Source: RFSX01 sp964567435 | GTDB taxonomy: Bacteria; Bacteroidota; Bacteroidia; Chitinophagales; Saprospiraceae | Assembly (NCBI GenBank): GCA_964567435.1 | Contig: CAZMMQ010000036.1 | Span: forward strand, 1 to 35,697 | Reading direction: 5' to 3' | DNA: 35,697 nucleotides | Part shown: piece by piece, positions 25,417 to 33,812 of the stretch | Numbering within the stretch: position 1 is the first letter of the stretch | Layout: every line of letters begins with the position of its first letter | Notes under the pieces: model-generated | Told to the model about the DNA's origin: nothing | The model's input: only the letters and a program-made list of their open reading frames with translations | Databases searched by the model: none | Program-made: the position numbers and the translations under genes

Positions 25417-27339
25417 GTGAACATGACAAGAGTTGTGCTATCCTTGGTTCTTTCAGTGTCAATGGTTGTCCTAGCCCAGGCACAAGTAAATAGAACCATT
25501 AATGGATCTTTTAATAATCTATCTAACCCTAGATGGGGTGCTGTAGACGTAATGTTAGAAAGAGTTTCTCCAGTATCTTATAAGGATGGTGTACAAGAGA
25601 TTAATGAAGAGGGCTTACCACTTCCACGTGTAGTGAGCACTTCGTTATTTACCCAAGTGGAGGATATTTTGGAACCGATGCAGCTTAGTGGGTATGTGTG
25701 GATGTTTGGTCAGTTTTTAGAACATGATATCTCATATATTGAAGAAAGCGAGATTGAAGTCAATGATATGCAAGTGTTACCCTCAGAGAGCACCTTTACA
25801 AATGGCATTAGGGTTCAGTTTTCTAGAAATATAAGTGCACCTGGTTCTGGCACATCTATCAATAATCCTAGAAATTACCAAAACAAAGTGTCATCATTTA
25901 TAGATGGTTCAATGATTTATGGTAGTACTTCAGAGAGGGCAGCATGGTTAAGGACTTTCGAAAAAGGTAAATTAAAAGTGTCCAAACAAACAATAGACGG
26001 GCAAGAATTATTGCCATGGAATACAGTTTCGGGAGAGTTTAATGATAGGGTAGACAATTCAGATCAGGTAGAAATGGTAGATGAGTCTGGTCAGTTATTA
26101 AAATACTTTGTAGCTGGTGATGTCAGAGCCAACGAGAATGTATTGTTGCTTTGTATGCACACTATTTTTGTAAGAGAACATAATAGAATATGTAATATTC
26201 TGGCTAACGCTAATCCTTCTTGGGACGATGAGACACTTTACCAGGTTGCCAGAAAGCGGGTTGGGGCTTACATACAATCGATCACATACAACGAATGGCT
26301 ACCATCTGTCGGTGTGAATCTACCTGAGTACAGAGGATATAATCCAGACCTGAATCCTACAATTTATAACGAATTTTCAGCGGCTGCATTTAGCATTACA
26401 CAGACATTAGCCAATAGCAATATTGTAAGAATGGATAATAGTGGAAATGATGTGAATGAAGGCAGTTTGGCGATCAGTAATTCATTATACAATCCATTAC
26501 AGCTTCTAACGGTAGGCGGACCAGATGCATATCTCAAAGGCATGGGCACCCAAGTGATGCAGGATTTGGACAACAAAATGATACCCGAGCTTCAAAACCA
26601 CATTTTTGAAAACAGCGCCGAATTAGGTAAAGACTTTGCCGCGTATCACATCTTCAAAGGCAGAGATAGAGGACTGGTTGATTATAACACTATGAGAGGT
26701 TTCTTTGGTCTGCCACCCTTAGTAGATTTTAGCGAATTAGTTGATGAGGAAGAAGTTGACATACTTAAGTCTCTCTATGGAGATATGGGCCAAGTCGATG
26801 CTTGGGTGGGAATGATGTCAGAACCTAGAGTCTACGATGACGCTTTATTTGGTGAGTTGGTTATGGCTATTTTTAGAGACCAATTTAGAGTGCTAAGAGA
26901 CGCAGACAGATATTATTATGAGATAGATGCTTCCTTTACAACTGAGGAGTTGGAAGATATAAGAACAACGACCTTGCATGATATCATAGTAAGAAATACT
27001 GGTATTGATTTGATGCAGGAATCTGTCTTTGTTGCCTTGCAACATATAGATATTCCTAATTTGGTCATACCTGAGAATCATTTGGAAGCGCTTGCCTTTC
27101 CTAATCCTATTTCTACAAGTACGCTGATTAAGATTCATTCTGACGAGGAGGTCTCGATGAAGTACTCTCTTATAGGCACTAACGGTCAACTTATCTACTC
27201 GGCAGAGCATTTACTACATGAAGGTCACGATAACTATTTGACTTTACCTCTAGATATTAGCTCAACTCTTGGATACTATAAGCTAGTCCTTTCCACTCCA
27301 AATGCACAGAATACTATCAAATTACTGAAAGTCAGATAG
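25417..27339 (+). CDS. Animal-haem-peroxidase homologue with altered proximal pocket and T9SS tail
   Basis: A 640-residue secreted protein. It has a signal peptide to about residue 22, an animal-haem-peroxidase domain of about 35-540, and a type A T9SS sorting domain from about 558 ('LAFPNPISTSTLIKI' to 'IKLLKVR'). Compared with the known myeloperoxidase pattern, the distal side is kept: Gln99 and His103 in FGQFLEHD, catalytic Arg237 and Glu240 in DVRANE, and HTIFVREHNR. The proximal side is not. Where AFRxGH is expected the protein has AFSITQ, with Gln329 in the haem-ligand position. Where NxQRGRDHG is expected it has HIFKGRDRG, with His411 in place of Asn. It may be inactive or use another ligand. 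The start is GTG, with AGGAG 11 bp upstream (25401-25405); ATG at 25423 is an alternative. Confidence 0.88.
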   Translation: MNMTRVVLSLVLSVSMVVLAQAQVNRTINGSFNNLSNPRWGAVDVMLERVSPVSYKDGVQEINEEGLPLPRVVSTSLFTQVEDILEPMQLSGYVWMFGQFLEHDISYIEESEIEVNDMQVLPSESTFTNGIRVQFSRNISAPGSGTSINNPRNYQNKVSSFIDGSMIYGSTSERAAWLRTFEKGKLKVSKQTIDGQELLPWNTVSGEFNDRVDNSDQVEMVDESGQLLKYFVAGDVRANENVLLLCMHTIFVREHNRICNILANANPSWDDETLYQVARKRVGAYIQSITYNEWLPSVGVNLPEYRGYNPDLNPTIYNEFSAAAFSITQTLANSNIVRMDNSGNDVNEGSLAISNSLYNPLQLLTVGGPDAYLKGMGTQVMQDLDNKMIPELQNHIFENSAELGKDFAAYHIFKGRDRGLVDYNTMRGFFGLPPLVDFSELVDEEEVDILKSLYGDMGQVDAWVGMMSEPRVYDDALFGELVMAIFRDQFRVLRDADRYYYEIDASFTTEELEDIRTTTLHDIIVRNTGIDLMQESVFVALQHIDIPNLVIPENHLEALAFPNPISTSTLIKIHSDEEVSMKYSLIGTNGQLIYSAEHLLHEGHDNYLTLPLDISSTLGYYKLVLSTPNAQNTIKLLKVR

Positions 27340-27380
27340 ACTTTGTGCTTTTCAAGATGTGTTTTATACCCCATTTAAGG

Positions 27381-27388
27381 TATATTTG
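27381..27388 (+). promoter_or_regulatory. Candidate -7 box for the glycosylasparaginase-like gene
   Basis: TATATTTG matches TAnnTTTG, 21 bp before the ATG at 27410. It overlaps a short inverted repeat, TATACC (27365-27370) with GGTATA (27379-27384), which could be an operator or the end of the preceding transcript. No -33 TTG is at the proper distance. Confidence 0.4.
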
Positions 27389-27409
27389 ATTTTTCAAATT
27401 TACCTTTAG

Positions 27410-28360
27410 ATGATTACAAGAAGACGGTTTGCCTTGTTATTTGGTGCTTCTATCGCCAGTAGAAACCTCCTAAGTTGTCAGCAATCAAGTACCTCTGACG
27501 GACCTATGGTCTTATCCACCTGGAATAATTCGATAGCCAATAAAAAAGCAATGGCCGTCTTATCGGCTGGCAAATACGGATTAGATGCATTGGAAGCAGG
27601 TATCAGACATGTAGAAGCAGACCCTGAGGATCAATCGGTAGGATATGGAGGCAGGCCTGATAGGGACGGTGAGGTAACTTTAGATGCATGTATCATGGAT
27701 TCTGAAGGAAATGCAGGTTCAGTGACCTATCTTAAGCAGATTATGCATCCTATCTCTGTTGCCAGATTGGTTATGGAGAAAACCCCACATGTTATCTTGT
27801 CAGGCCAAGGTGCACAGGAATTCGCTCTAAATCAAGGCTTTAAGAAGCAAAACTTATTGACAGAGGCATCAAAGAATGAATATAATGAATGGCTCAAAAA
27901 AGCAAAGTACAAGCCCATGCCAAATATTGAGAATCATGACACTATAGGCATGCTTGTAAAAGATAAGTTCTCAAATCTTTCAGGAGGTTGTTCTACAAGT
28001 GGGATGGCCTATAAGCTTGCTGGTAGAGTGGGTGACTCACCAATAATAGGAGCTGGGTTGTATGTTGATAATGAATATGGGGCTGTAACAGCAACTGGGG
28101 TTGGTGAACTTATGCTTAAATCTTGTGCCGCATTTTTGGCTACTGAGAATATGAGGAGCGGAATGTCTCCGGAGGAGGCTTGTAAGGCGGCCATTAAGAG
28201 GATTGCATCCAAATATGATGTGACCGAGGCTCAAGTAGCATTGATTGCCATCAATAAGGATGGACTTACTGGAGCATATAGCAGCCTACCAGGATTCGTT
28301 TATGCAAAGACGGATGTTAACAGGACAGATATTCTAGAATCAAAATCATATTACAGCTAG
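27410..28360 (+). CDS. Glycosylasparaginase-like Ntn-hydrolase, exported lipoprotein
   Basis: A 316-residue member of the N4-(beta-N-acetylglucosaminyl)-L-asparaginase/isoaspartyl-peptidase family. The proenzyme would cut itself before Thr178 in ENHDTIGML to expose the nucleophile. Other family motifs are 'SVGYGGRPDRDGEVTLDA', GGCSTSGMAYK and 'GRVGDSPIIGAGLYVDN', followed by TGVGE. The N terminus has twin arginines (TRRRFALLFGASI) and ends in a lipobox (NLLSC, Cys23), so Tat export followed by lipidation is likely. In the family the enzyme cleaves the Asn-GlcNAc bond of N-glycan remnants; the true substrate here is unknown. The gene follows the peroxidase homologue by 70 bp. Confidence 0.9.
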   Translation: MITRRRFALLFGASIASRNLLSCQQSSTSDGPMVLSTWNNSIANKKAMAVLSAGKYGLDALEAGIRHVEADPEDQSVGYGGRPDRDGEVTLDACIMDSEGNAGSVTYLKQIMHPISVARLVMEKTPHVILSGQGAQEFALNQGFKKQNLLTEASKNEYNEWLKKAKYKPMPNIENHDTIGMLVKDKFSNLSGGCSTSGMAYKLAGRVGDSPIIGAGLYVDNEYGAVTATGVGELMLKSCAAFLATENMRSGMSPEEACKAAIKRIASKYDVTEAQVALIAINKDGLTGAYSSLPGFVYAKTDVNRTDILESKSYYS

Positions 28361-28436
28361 CCAAATGTATTGGTTTTACAAGGGCTTGACTTGATAAACT
28401 TGGCATCACATTTGCATCCTGAGGGAAGGATTGCTG

Positions 28437-28464
28437 TATGTAAATGCATGCGGCTTTTTACATA
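28437..28464. repeat. Hairpin between asparaginase and response-regulator genes
   Basis: TATGTAAA (28437-28444) pairs with TTTACATA (28457-28464), with a GCATGC palindrome in the loop, and is followed by TTTTATATTTAT. It could be a weak terminator ahead of the regulator gene. Confidence 0.4.
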
Positions 28465-28485
28465 TTTTATATTTATGAATAACGA

Positions 28486-29154
28486 ATGACTGCAATTACT
28501 AGCGTCTTAGTTGATAAGCAAAGCATATTTAGAGCAGGGCTCAAAGCCTTCTTTAAGAATAATTGGGATACTCTTGTACAAGTTGTAGGAGAAGAAAGTA
28601 CCGCAGAGGGACTATTACTGTACTTGCAAAGCAACATACATACTGACCTCGTTTTTCTGGATTTGAATCTGCCCGACCAAGATGGATTAGAGCTCATTCC
28701 TCAGATTAGAAAGCGGTTTAAGTACTTGAAAATCATGGTGTTAACCTCATATAGCGATTATAAGTTTGTTGGGCAGGCACTTAAGAATGGGGCGGATGGC
28801 TACATTCTCAAGTCTAATGAACCTTTAGACTTGATACAAGGTGTCAAAGAAGTTATGGATGGGAATACTTATATAGCTCCAGGGCTGCATATTACACCGC
28901 CTAATGGAAAGCGATTGAGTAACGGAAAAGAGTCTATCTATGAGGATAGATTTGTCATTAAGCAAAAGCTGACAAAAAGAGAGCATGAAGTGTTAGAGCT
29001 GATAACACAAGCAAAAAATAATAAAGAAATAGCAAAGGAATTATATATAAGTGATCAGACCGTTGGGGTTCATAGGAAAAATATTATGAGAAAATTGGGA
29101 GTCAGAAATACCATAAATCTCATAAAATTCGCCTTAGAGAATCAAATAGTCTAG
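28486..29154 (+). CDS. NarL/LuxR-type response regulator
   Basis: A 222-residue two-component regulator. The receiver domain (about 1-120) has the phosphoacceptor Asp59 (FLDLNLP), Thr87 (VLTSY) and Lys109 (YILKS). The acidic pair that normally reads DD near the N terminus is Asp10-Lys11 (VLVDKQSIF), so one magnesium-binding acid is missing. A LuxR-type helix-turn-helix covers about 157-218 ('LTKREHEVLELITQAKNNKEIA', 'YISDQTVGVHRKNIMRKLGV'). No sensor kinase lies in the window, so its partner is elsewhere. It may act on neighbouring surface-protein genes, but this is only positional inference. Confidence 0.92.
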   Translation: MTAITSVLVDKQSIFRAGLKAFFKNNWDTLVQVVGEESTAEGLLLYLQSNIHTDLVFLDLNLPDQDGLELIPQIRKRFKYLKIMVLTSYSDYKFVGQALKNGADGYILKSNEPLDLIQGVKEVMDGNTYIAPGLHITPPNGKRLSNGKESIYEDRFVIKQKLTKREHEVLELITQAKNNKEIAKELYISDQTVGVHRKNIMRKLGVRNTINLIKFALENQIV

Positions 29155-29253
29155 ATCAAAAAGTCTTTTTAAAAAAAATATTTAGAAGCTTATCCCCCTA
29201 AGTTTCCTCCGCCAATTACTCTGAACACGTAATTAAAAATCTATCATTTGGCT

Positions 29254-32200
29254 ATGCCAATAAACGATTTAAATATGTGTACAAATTACATTTCTAGATT
29301 GGCTGGAAAGTTTAGTTTTCAGAATATCATTCTCACCATGTTTTCGGTGCTGATGGTCTCAAATTTGAGTGCCCAGTGTCCGACGACCCCTGGCTGTAAC
29401 AACAATGTCCAGATTTCACTAGATAATACTTGCGAAGCAAGATTACTACCGAGTCTAATACTCGAAGGTGAGATTGGTACTTGTGTCTATCAGGTAAGAA
29501 TATTAGATGCAGATAATAAGATACTTGCAACCTCACAGATCAATGCTGGGATAATAGAATATCCATTAGTAGACGTCTCATTTATAGGCTCAAGATATAA
29601 AGGAGAAGTATTCTATATAGATGATAATGGAGTCGAGGTCAGTTGCTGGGGATGGTTTTCTGTAGAAGACAAATTGCCACCAACAATAAATTGTATAAAT
29701 GATTTTTCAGTGTCTTGTAAGGAAGATTTATCTGATTTATTTACAAGAGAGACAACAAGTGTCTTTTGCTTAGAAGGTGACGGCACTGTGGAAAATGATT
29801 CGATTACTTTTTCTTTGATTACAGATAGTCCATCACCATTGAGGCCGTACGAAATTGTTTCTTCGTTATCTTTATCTGCGCCGTTAACTGGATCGGGCAC
29901 AAGTGGATTTTTCACGATATCTGGGGTAGACGTCATGTTCCTCAATTCAACTGGCTCAGGCACACCTGGTGTATATGATTTAGATGTCCTGAATGGACTT
30001 CAGATAAACGATTTGAGCGATTTCTCAGTTACCTTCCCAGCTTTTGATGCTCCTAATGCCGAACTTTGTCTGGAAATAGAATCAACTTCATTTGCATTGT
30101 TTGATTCTGTTGATAATTGTTCTGAATCTTCTATTGTTATACTGAGGGATGAGTTAGATGAGAACGAATGTGGGCCTGAGGGTGTCACTGCAGAGAGAAT
30201 CATTGAGTATATAGCAAGAGATAATTCTGGATTAATATCAGAACCTTGCGAATTTTTAATATCATTTGAGGCAGAGGGTCTTGCAGATATTGCATTCCCA
30301 GCCAATATTGCGGTGGAGTGTGATGCAATGAATAATCCTGACAGCAATGTCACTGGAGTCCCTACGATAGGAGGTTGCGATCTTAGTTTAGTAGATAATC
30401 TTTGTAAGTTTAATATTTCTTTTGTAGATGATACAACATCTACTTGTGGATCTAATTTCACGATAAGACGTACGTGGAGTATTTTAGATTGGTGTGCAGC
30501 AGACTTCAGAGAAGGGTTTCAGACAATTAATGTATCTGACACCCAGCCGCCATCAATCCAATGTCCAGCAGGCCCAATTGTATTAGATACAGATAATGGA
30601 TGTACGGCAATACCGAGTTTCAGTCCTTTTCAGGATGGCTCACCAACAGCGCTATTAATGGCTGACGATTGTTCTGGAATATCTTCAGAAATATATTTTG
30701 AAGGAGTAGATGGTTTCGAACCATTCTCATCATCACCTCTACCTGCTGACACTTATACTTTCAGATATATCGTCACTGATGAGTGTGATAATTCATCAAC
30801 ATGTGACTTTGATATACAAATAGTTGATGATTCTGAACCTATTGCTATATGTGATCAGTTTACTGTAGTATCATTGGATGAAGATGGTTGGGGAAGGATC
30901 TTCGGTCCATCATTAGATGATGGGTCTTTTGACCAATGCGGAGGCCCAGTATCATTAGATGTAAGAAGAGAATCAACGCCTTGTGCAGGCGTGCCTGACT
31001 ATGATAGGGATGATCTAACGTTTGGGCCATACGTGCAATTCTGCTGTGCAGAGACAAATGATACAGTATCTGTTATGTTAAGAGTAACTGATTCAAGTGG
31101 ATTGTCTAGCACATGTAATGTAAACGTTGTGGTACAGGATAAGCATGGCAACTTTAGTCTAGGTTGTCCTCAGCCAATAATAGATACACCTTGCCTTGGC
31201 ACAGAAGCACAAATAAGAGCTCTATTTACTGCACCTTCTCCAATAAATTCTTGTGGTACGATCCCTACATTTATATTCATGGACAGTGATAGTGACTTAG
31301 ATGAGTGTGGTGTAGGATCTATGACAAGAACGTATACAGCAGTTATTGGTCAGGATACAACTGATATGACTTGCGTGCAAACGATAAATGTTAGTGCTGG
31401 TTCTAATTTGTCTAACAGCTCTTTTATTCCACCTCCTACAGAGGTGACCAGCCCAGTAGTTAACTGTTCCAATTTTATGGAAGATACAGGTGATGGTCCG
31501 CAACTTAGAAGTGGTACAGATTTATGCAGTGATGTAGGCTTTTTGTTTGATGACGAAGCATTTTTTGGTGCGGAGGGATACTGTGTAAAAGTTATCAGAA
31601 CATGGACAGCAATAGACTTATGTAATAATAACGTAAGTACTGGAGAAGGTGTATTTGGGCCATGGATTCAGACAATCAAAGTATCAGATACTGAAGGACC
31701 TGAGTTGGCTGATTGTCCAGAAGATATTACAATTGCAGCTTCAGGCATGACATGTGACGGATTCGTAGATGTGCCAATTCCATCAGCTACCGATTTATGT
31801 CTTAATGAGGCTCTAAGTGATAATGACTTCACATGGAATATTACCGGTGATGCTAGTCTTGATGGAGTAGGTAATACTGCATCGCAGACGCTGCCAGTAG
31901 GTACTTATATGTTGACTTGGTCTGCATCAGGTGCATGTGGTTCTAGTTCATCATGCACACCAATAACTATCATTGTACAGGACCAAGGATCACCGATAGT
32001 ATATTGCAGAACTAACGTTACAACGGTTATCTCTACCTCTAGTCCTAATCAATTGCCAACTGTGACAGTTTGGGCATCAGACTTTGACTTGAATAGTACA
32101 GATGATTGTGATGATAATATTTCTGTCTCATTCTCGCCAGATGATGAATCTGATATTCAAAGAGATTTTGGTTGCCACCAATTAGGTTTCCAGACACTTC

Positions 32201-33519
32201 AGGTATACTTTACGGATAATAGTGGTAATCAGGACTTCTGCACTACATCGGTTAACATACAAGCCAATGGAGATATCTGTGATACAATAGGGCAGAGAGA
32301 AGTTGTATTCGTCGGAGGAGAAATCTATACTGAGCAATTCGAAATGATAGAAAAAGTAGAAGTTGGTTTGGAGAATATGTCAAATGGACTGATGAATTTA
32401 AGTCAGACCGATAACAATGGTCAATTTGCATTTGACAATATAATTGCACAAAATAATTATAGATTAAATGCCAGTGGTGATGACAATTATACAAATGGTG
32501 TAGATACAAGAGATTTAATAAGAATTCAACGACATATTCTTGGAATAGAATTATTGGATTCTCCTTACAAACTGATAGCTGCAGATATTAATAATAGTAA
32601 TAATATTGATGGACTTGATTTAGTTGAACTCAGAAAATTAGTATTAGGTATTTATCTAGAGTTGCCACAAAATGATAGTTGGAGGTTCGTTGATGAAAAT
32701 CAAGAATTTACAGATTCGCAATCTCCTTGGCCTTTCAATGAAGCCATAGAGCTACATGAGATAAACCAAGACATGATGGACAATGATTTTATTGCTGTCA
32801 AAGTAGGGGATGTAGATGGGTCTGCTTTGGTTAATGATAATCAAGTTGTCATAGCTACTAAGAGTACACAAAATCTCGACTTGATAACTGAATTACACGA
32901 GATAGGGAGTAATGAGTATCTAATTCCAGTATACATAAGCCATCCATTAAATGTTTTTGGATTGCAGATGGATATTGCCTTTGATGAGAATATTCAAGTG
33001 ACAGATATAGAATCTGGTAAAATACTGATAGAAGGTGGGTATTCAATCTTTGTAGAAAACCACTTGACGATAAGCTATCATGAAAGGGATTTGTTTGACA
33101 TAGGTTCTAAAGAAGCCCTTTTCTATTTGACTGTTAAATCAGATTCACCATTGACTGAGGTGCCGTTCACATTATCACAAAATGGTGTAAAAAATGAGGT
33201 GTATGGACCAGAATTAAGAAGAATTAGTATTTCGGATAGCCAGGCGCTGCCAACTTTTGTTACTGAGTTGCAACAGAATACACCTAACCCATGGGATGTG
33301 TCAACAGAAATAGTTTTTGAATTACCGTCTACTTCTGAGGTTAATTTCAAAATATTAGATCTTAATGGCCGTATAATTCACTCTCTATCAGCTGTTTATG
33401 AGGCAGGGAGGAATGTAATCACACTCAATTCTGAAGACTTACCTCAAGACGGCGTCTTCTATTACCAAATTGAAACAGGTTACTACTCGGCTAGCAAAAA
33501 GATGGTTAAATTGAAATAG
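29254..33519 (+). CDS. Giant T9SS surface protein with HYR-like repeats, dockerin-like loops and cohesin-like domain
   Basis: A protein of about 1421 residues. An N-terminal hydrophobic segment ends near SNLSAQC. The bulk is a series of Cys-rich, HYR-like beta domains that begin with phrases such as 'DKLPPTINC', 'DTQPPSIQC', 'DDSEPIAIC' and 'DTEGPELADC'. Near residues 1075-1135 is a pair of calcium-loop motifs, 'GDDNYTNGVDTRDLIRIQRH' and 'ADINNSNNIDGLDLVELRK', each with ILGI or VLGI, as in type I dockerins. At about 1205-1325 lies a cohesin-like fold ('YLIPVYISHPLNVFGLQMDI'), then a T9SS type A tail ('NTPNPWDVSTEIVFELP'). ATG at 29254 is preferred over TTG at 29248; ATG at 29275 is also possible. 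A hairpin terminator follows. Confidence 0.83.
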   Translation: MPINDLNMCTNYISRLAGKFSFQNIILTMFSVLMVSNLSAQCPTTPGCNNNVQISLDNTCEARLLPSLILEGEIGTCVYQVRILDADNKILATSQINAGIIEYPLVDVSFIGSRYKGEVFYIDDNGVEVSCWGWFSVEDKLPPTINCINDFSVSCKEDLSDLFTRETTSVFCLEGDGTVENDSITFSLITDSPSPLRPYEIVSSLSLSAPLTGSGTSGFFTISGVDVMFLNSTGSGTPGVYDLDVLNGLQINDLSDFSVTFPAFDAPNAELCLEIESTSFALFDSVDNCSESSIVILRDELDENECGPEGVTAERIIEYIARDNSGLISEPCEFLISFEAEGLADIAFPANIAVECDAMNNPDSNVTGVPTIGGCDLSLVDNLCKFNISFVDDTTSTCGSNFTIRRTWSILDWCAADFREGFQTINVSDTQPPSIQCPAGPIVLDTDNGCTAIPSFSPFQDGSPTALLMADDCSGISSEIYFEGVDGFEPFSSSPLPADTYTFRYIVTDECDNSSTCDFDIQIVDDSEPIAICDQFTVVSLDEDGWGRIFGPSLDDGSFDQCGGPVSLDVRRESTPCAGVPDYDRDDLTFGPYVQFCCAETNDTVSVMLRVTDSSGLSSTCNVNVVVQDKHGNFSLGCPQPIIDTPCLGTEAQIRALFTAPSPINSCGTIPTFIFMDSDSDLDECGVGSMTRTYTAVIGQDTTDMTCVQTINVSAGSNLSNSSFIPPPTEVTSPVVNCSNFMEDTGDGPQLRSGTDLCSDVGFLFDDEAFFGAEGYCVKVIRTWTAIDLCNNNVSTGEGVFGPWIQTIKVSDTEGPELADCPEDITIAASGMTCDGFVDVPIPSATDLCLNEALSDNDFTWNITGDASLDGVGNTASQTLPVGTYMLTWSASGACGSSSSCTPITIIVQDQGSPIVYCRTNVTTVISTSSPNQLPTVTVWASDFDLNSTDDCDDNISVSFSPDDESDIQRDFGCHQLGFQTLQVYFTDNSGNQDFCTTSVNIQANGDICDTIGQREVVFVGGEIYTEQFEMIEKVEVGLENMSNGLMNLSQTDNNGQFAFDNIIAQNNYRLNASGDDNYTNGVDTRDLIRIQRHILGIELLDSPYKLIAADINNSNNIDGLDLVELRKLVLGIYLELPQNDSWRFVDENQEFTDSQSPWPFNEAIELHEINQDMMDNDFIAVKVGDVDGSALVNDNQVVIATKSTQNLDLITELHEIGSNEYLIPVYISHPLNVFGLQMDIAFDENIQVTDIESGKILIEGGYSIFVENHLTISYHERDLFDIGSKEALFYLTVKSDSPLTEVPFTLSQNGVKNEVYGPELRRISISDSQALPTFVTELQQNTPNPWDVSTEIVFELPSTSEVNFKILDLNGRIIHSLSAVYEAGRNVITLNSEDLPQDGVFYYQIETGYYSASKKMVKLK

Positions 33520-33547
33520 TAGAAAGATTCAAATTGATAAATAGGGC

Positions 33548-33565
33548 TCATTGCATATGCAATGA
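33548..33565. repeat. 18-bp perfect palindrome
   Basis: TCATTGCATATGCAATGA reads identically on both strands, 28 bp after the preceding stop codon, and is flanked by GGG (33544-33546) and CCC (33568-33570). It may be part of a 3' hairpin or a binding site for a dimeric protein. Confidence 0.6.
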
Positions 33566-33573
33566 CTCCCAAT

Positions 33574-33608
33574 AATAGGCTTACATAATTTTATGTTGGC
33601 CTATTTTT
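33574..33608 (+). terminator. Intrinsic terminator of the HYR/dockerin surface gene
   Basis: AATAGGC (33574-33580) pairs with GCCTATT (33599-33605), and inside it ACATAA (33583-33588) pairs with TTATGT (33591-33596). A T-run follows. Confidence 0.75.
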
Positions 33609-33730
33609 GTTACAACAGAATCATAATGTGTAATATATATATAGATAAAAAATTATATGTCTTAACTTTGTAATCTCTAAGAATCGACAAAAGAATAAGG
33701 TTGTTCGTTTAAAAACATAGTTATTCCTCT

Positions 33731-33738
33731 TACCTTTG
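33731..33738 (+). promoter_or_regulatory. Candidate -7 box for the cohesin-like gene
   Basis: TACCTTTG matches TAnnTTTG and lies 74 bp before the ATG at 33813, after the terminator of the preceding gene. This suggests separate transcription. TTG at 33701-33703 is somewhat too far (27 bp) to be a standard -33 box. Confidence 0.45.
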
Positions 33739-33812
33739 CGTCTTTTATGATAGCGTGTAAATGAGAGGTAGTAAACTCTATTTTTTTATTACGCAAATAA
33801 ATTATCCTGGAC

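Noticed and set aside
29613..30461. Minus-strand open frames opposite the giant surface protein
   Set aside because: The plus-strand frame has signal peptide, repeats and T9SS tail; the antisense frames have no recognisable features.
29254..33519. Cellulosome enzyme
   Set aside because: Although dockerin-like loops are present, no glycoside hydrolase or carbohydrate-binding domain can be recognised in this protein or next to it.
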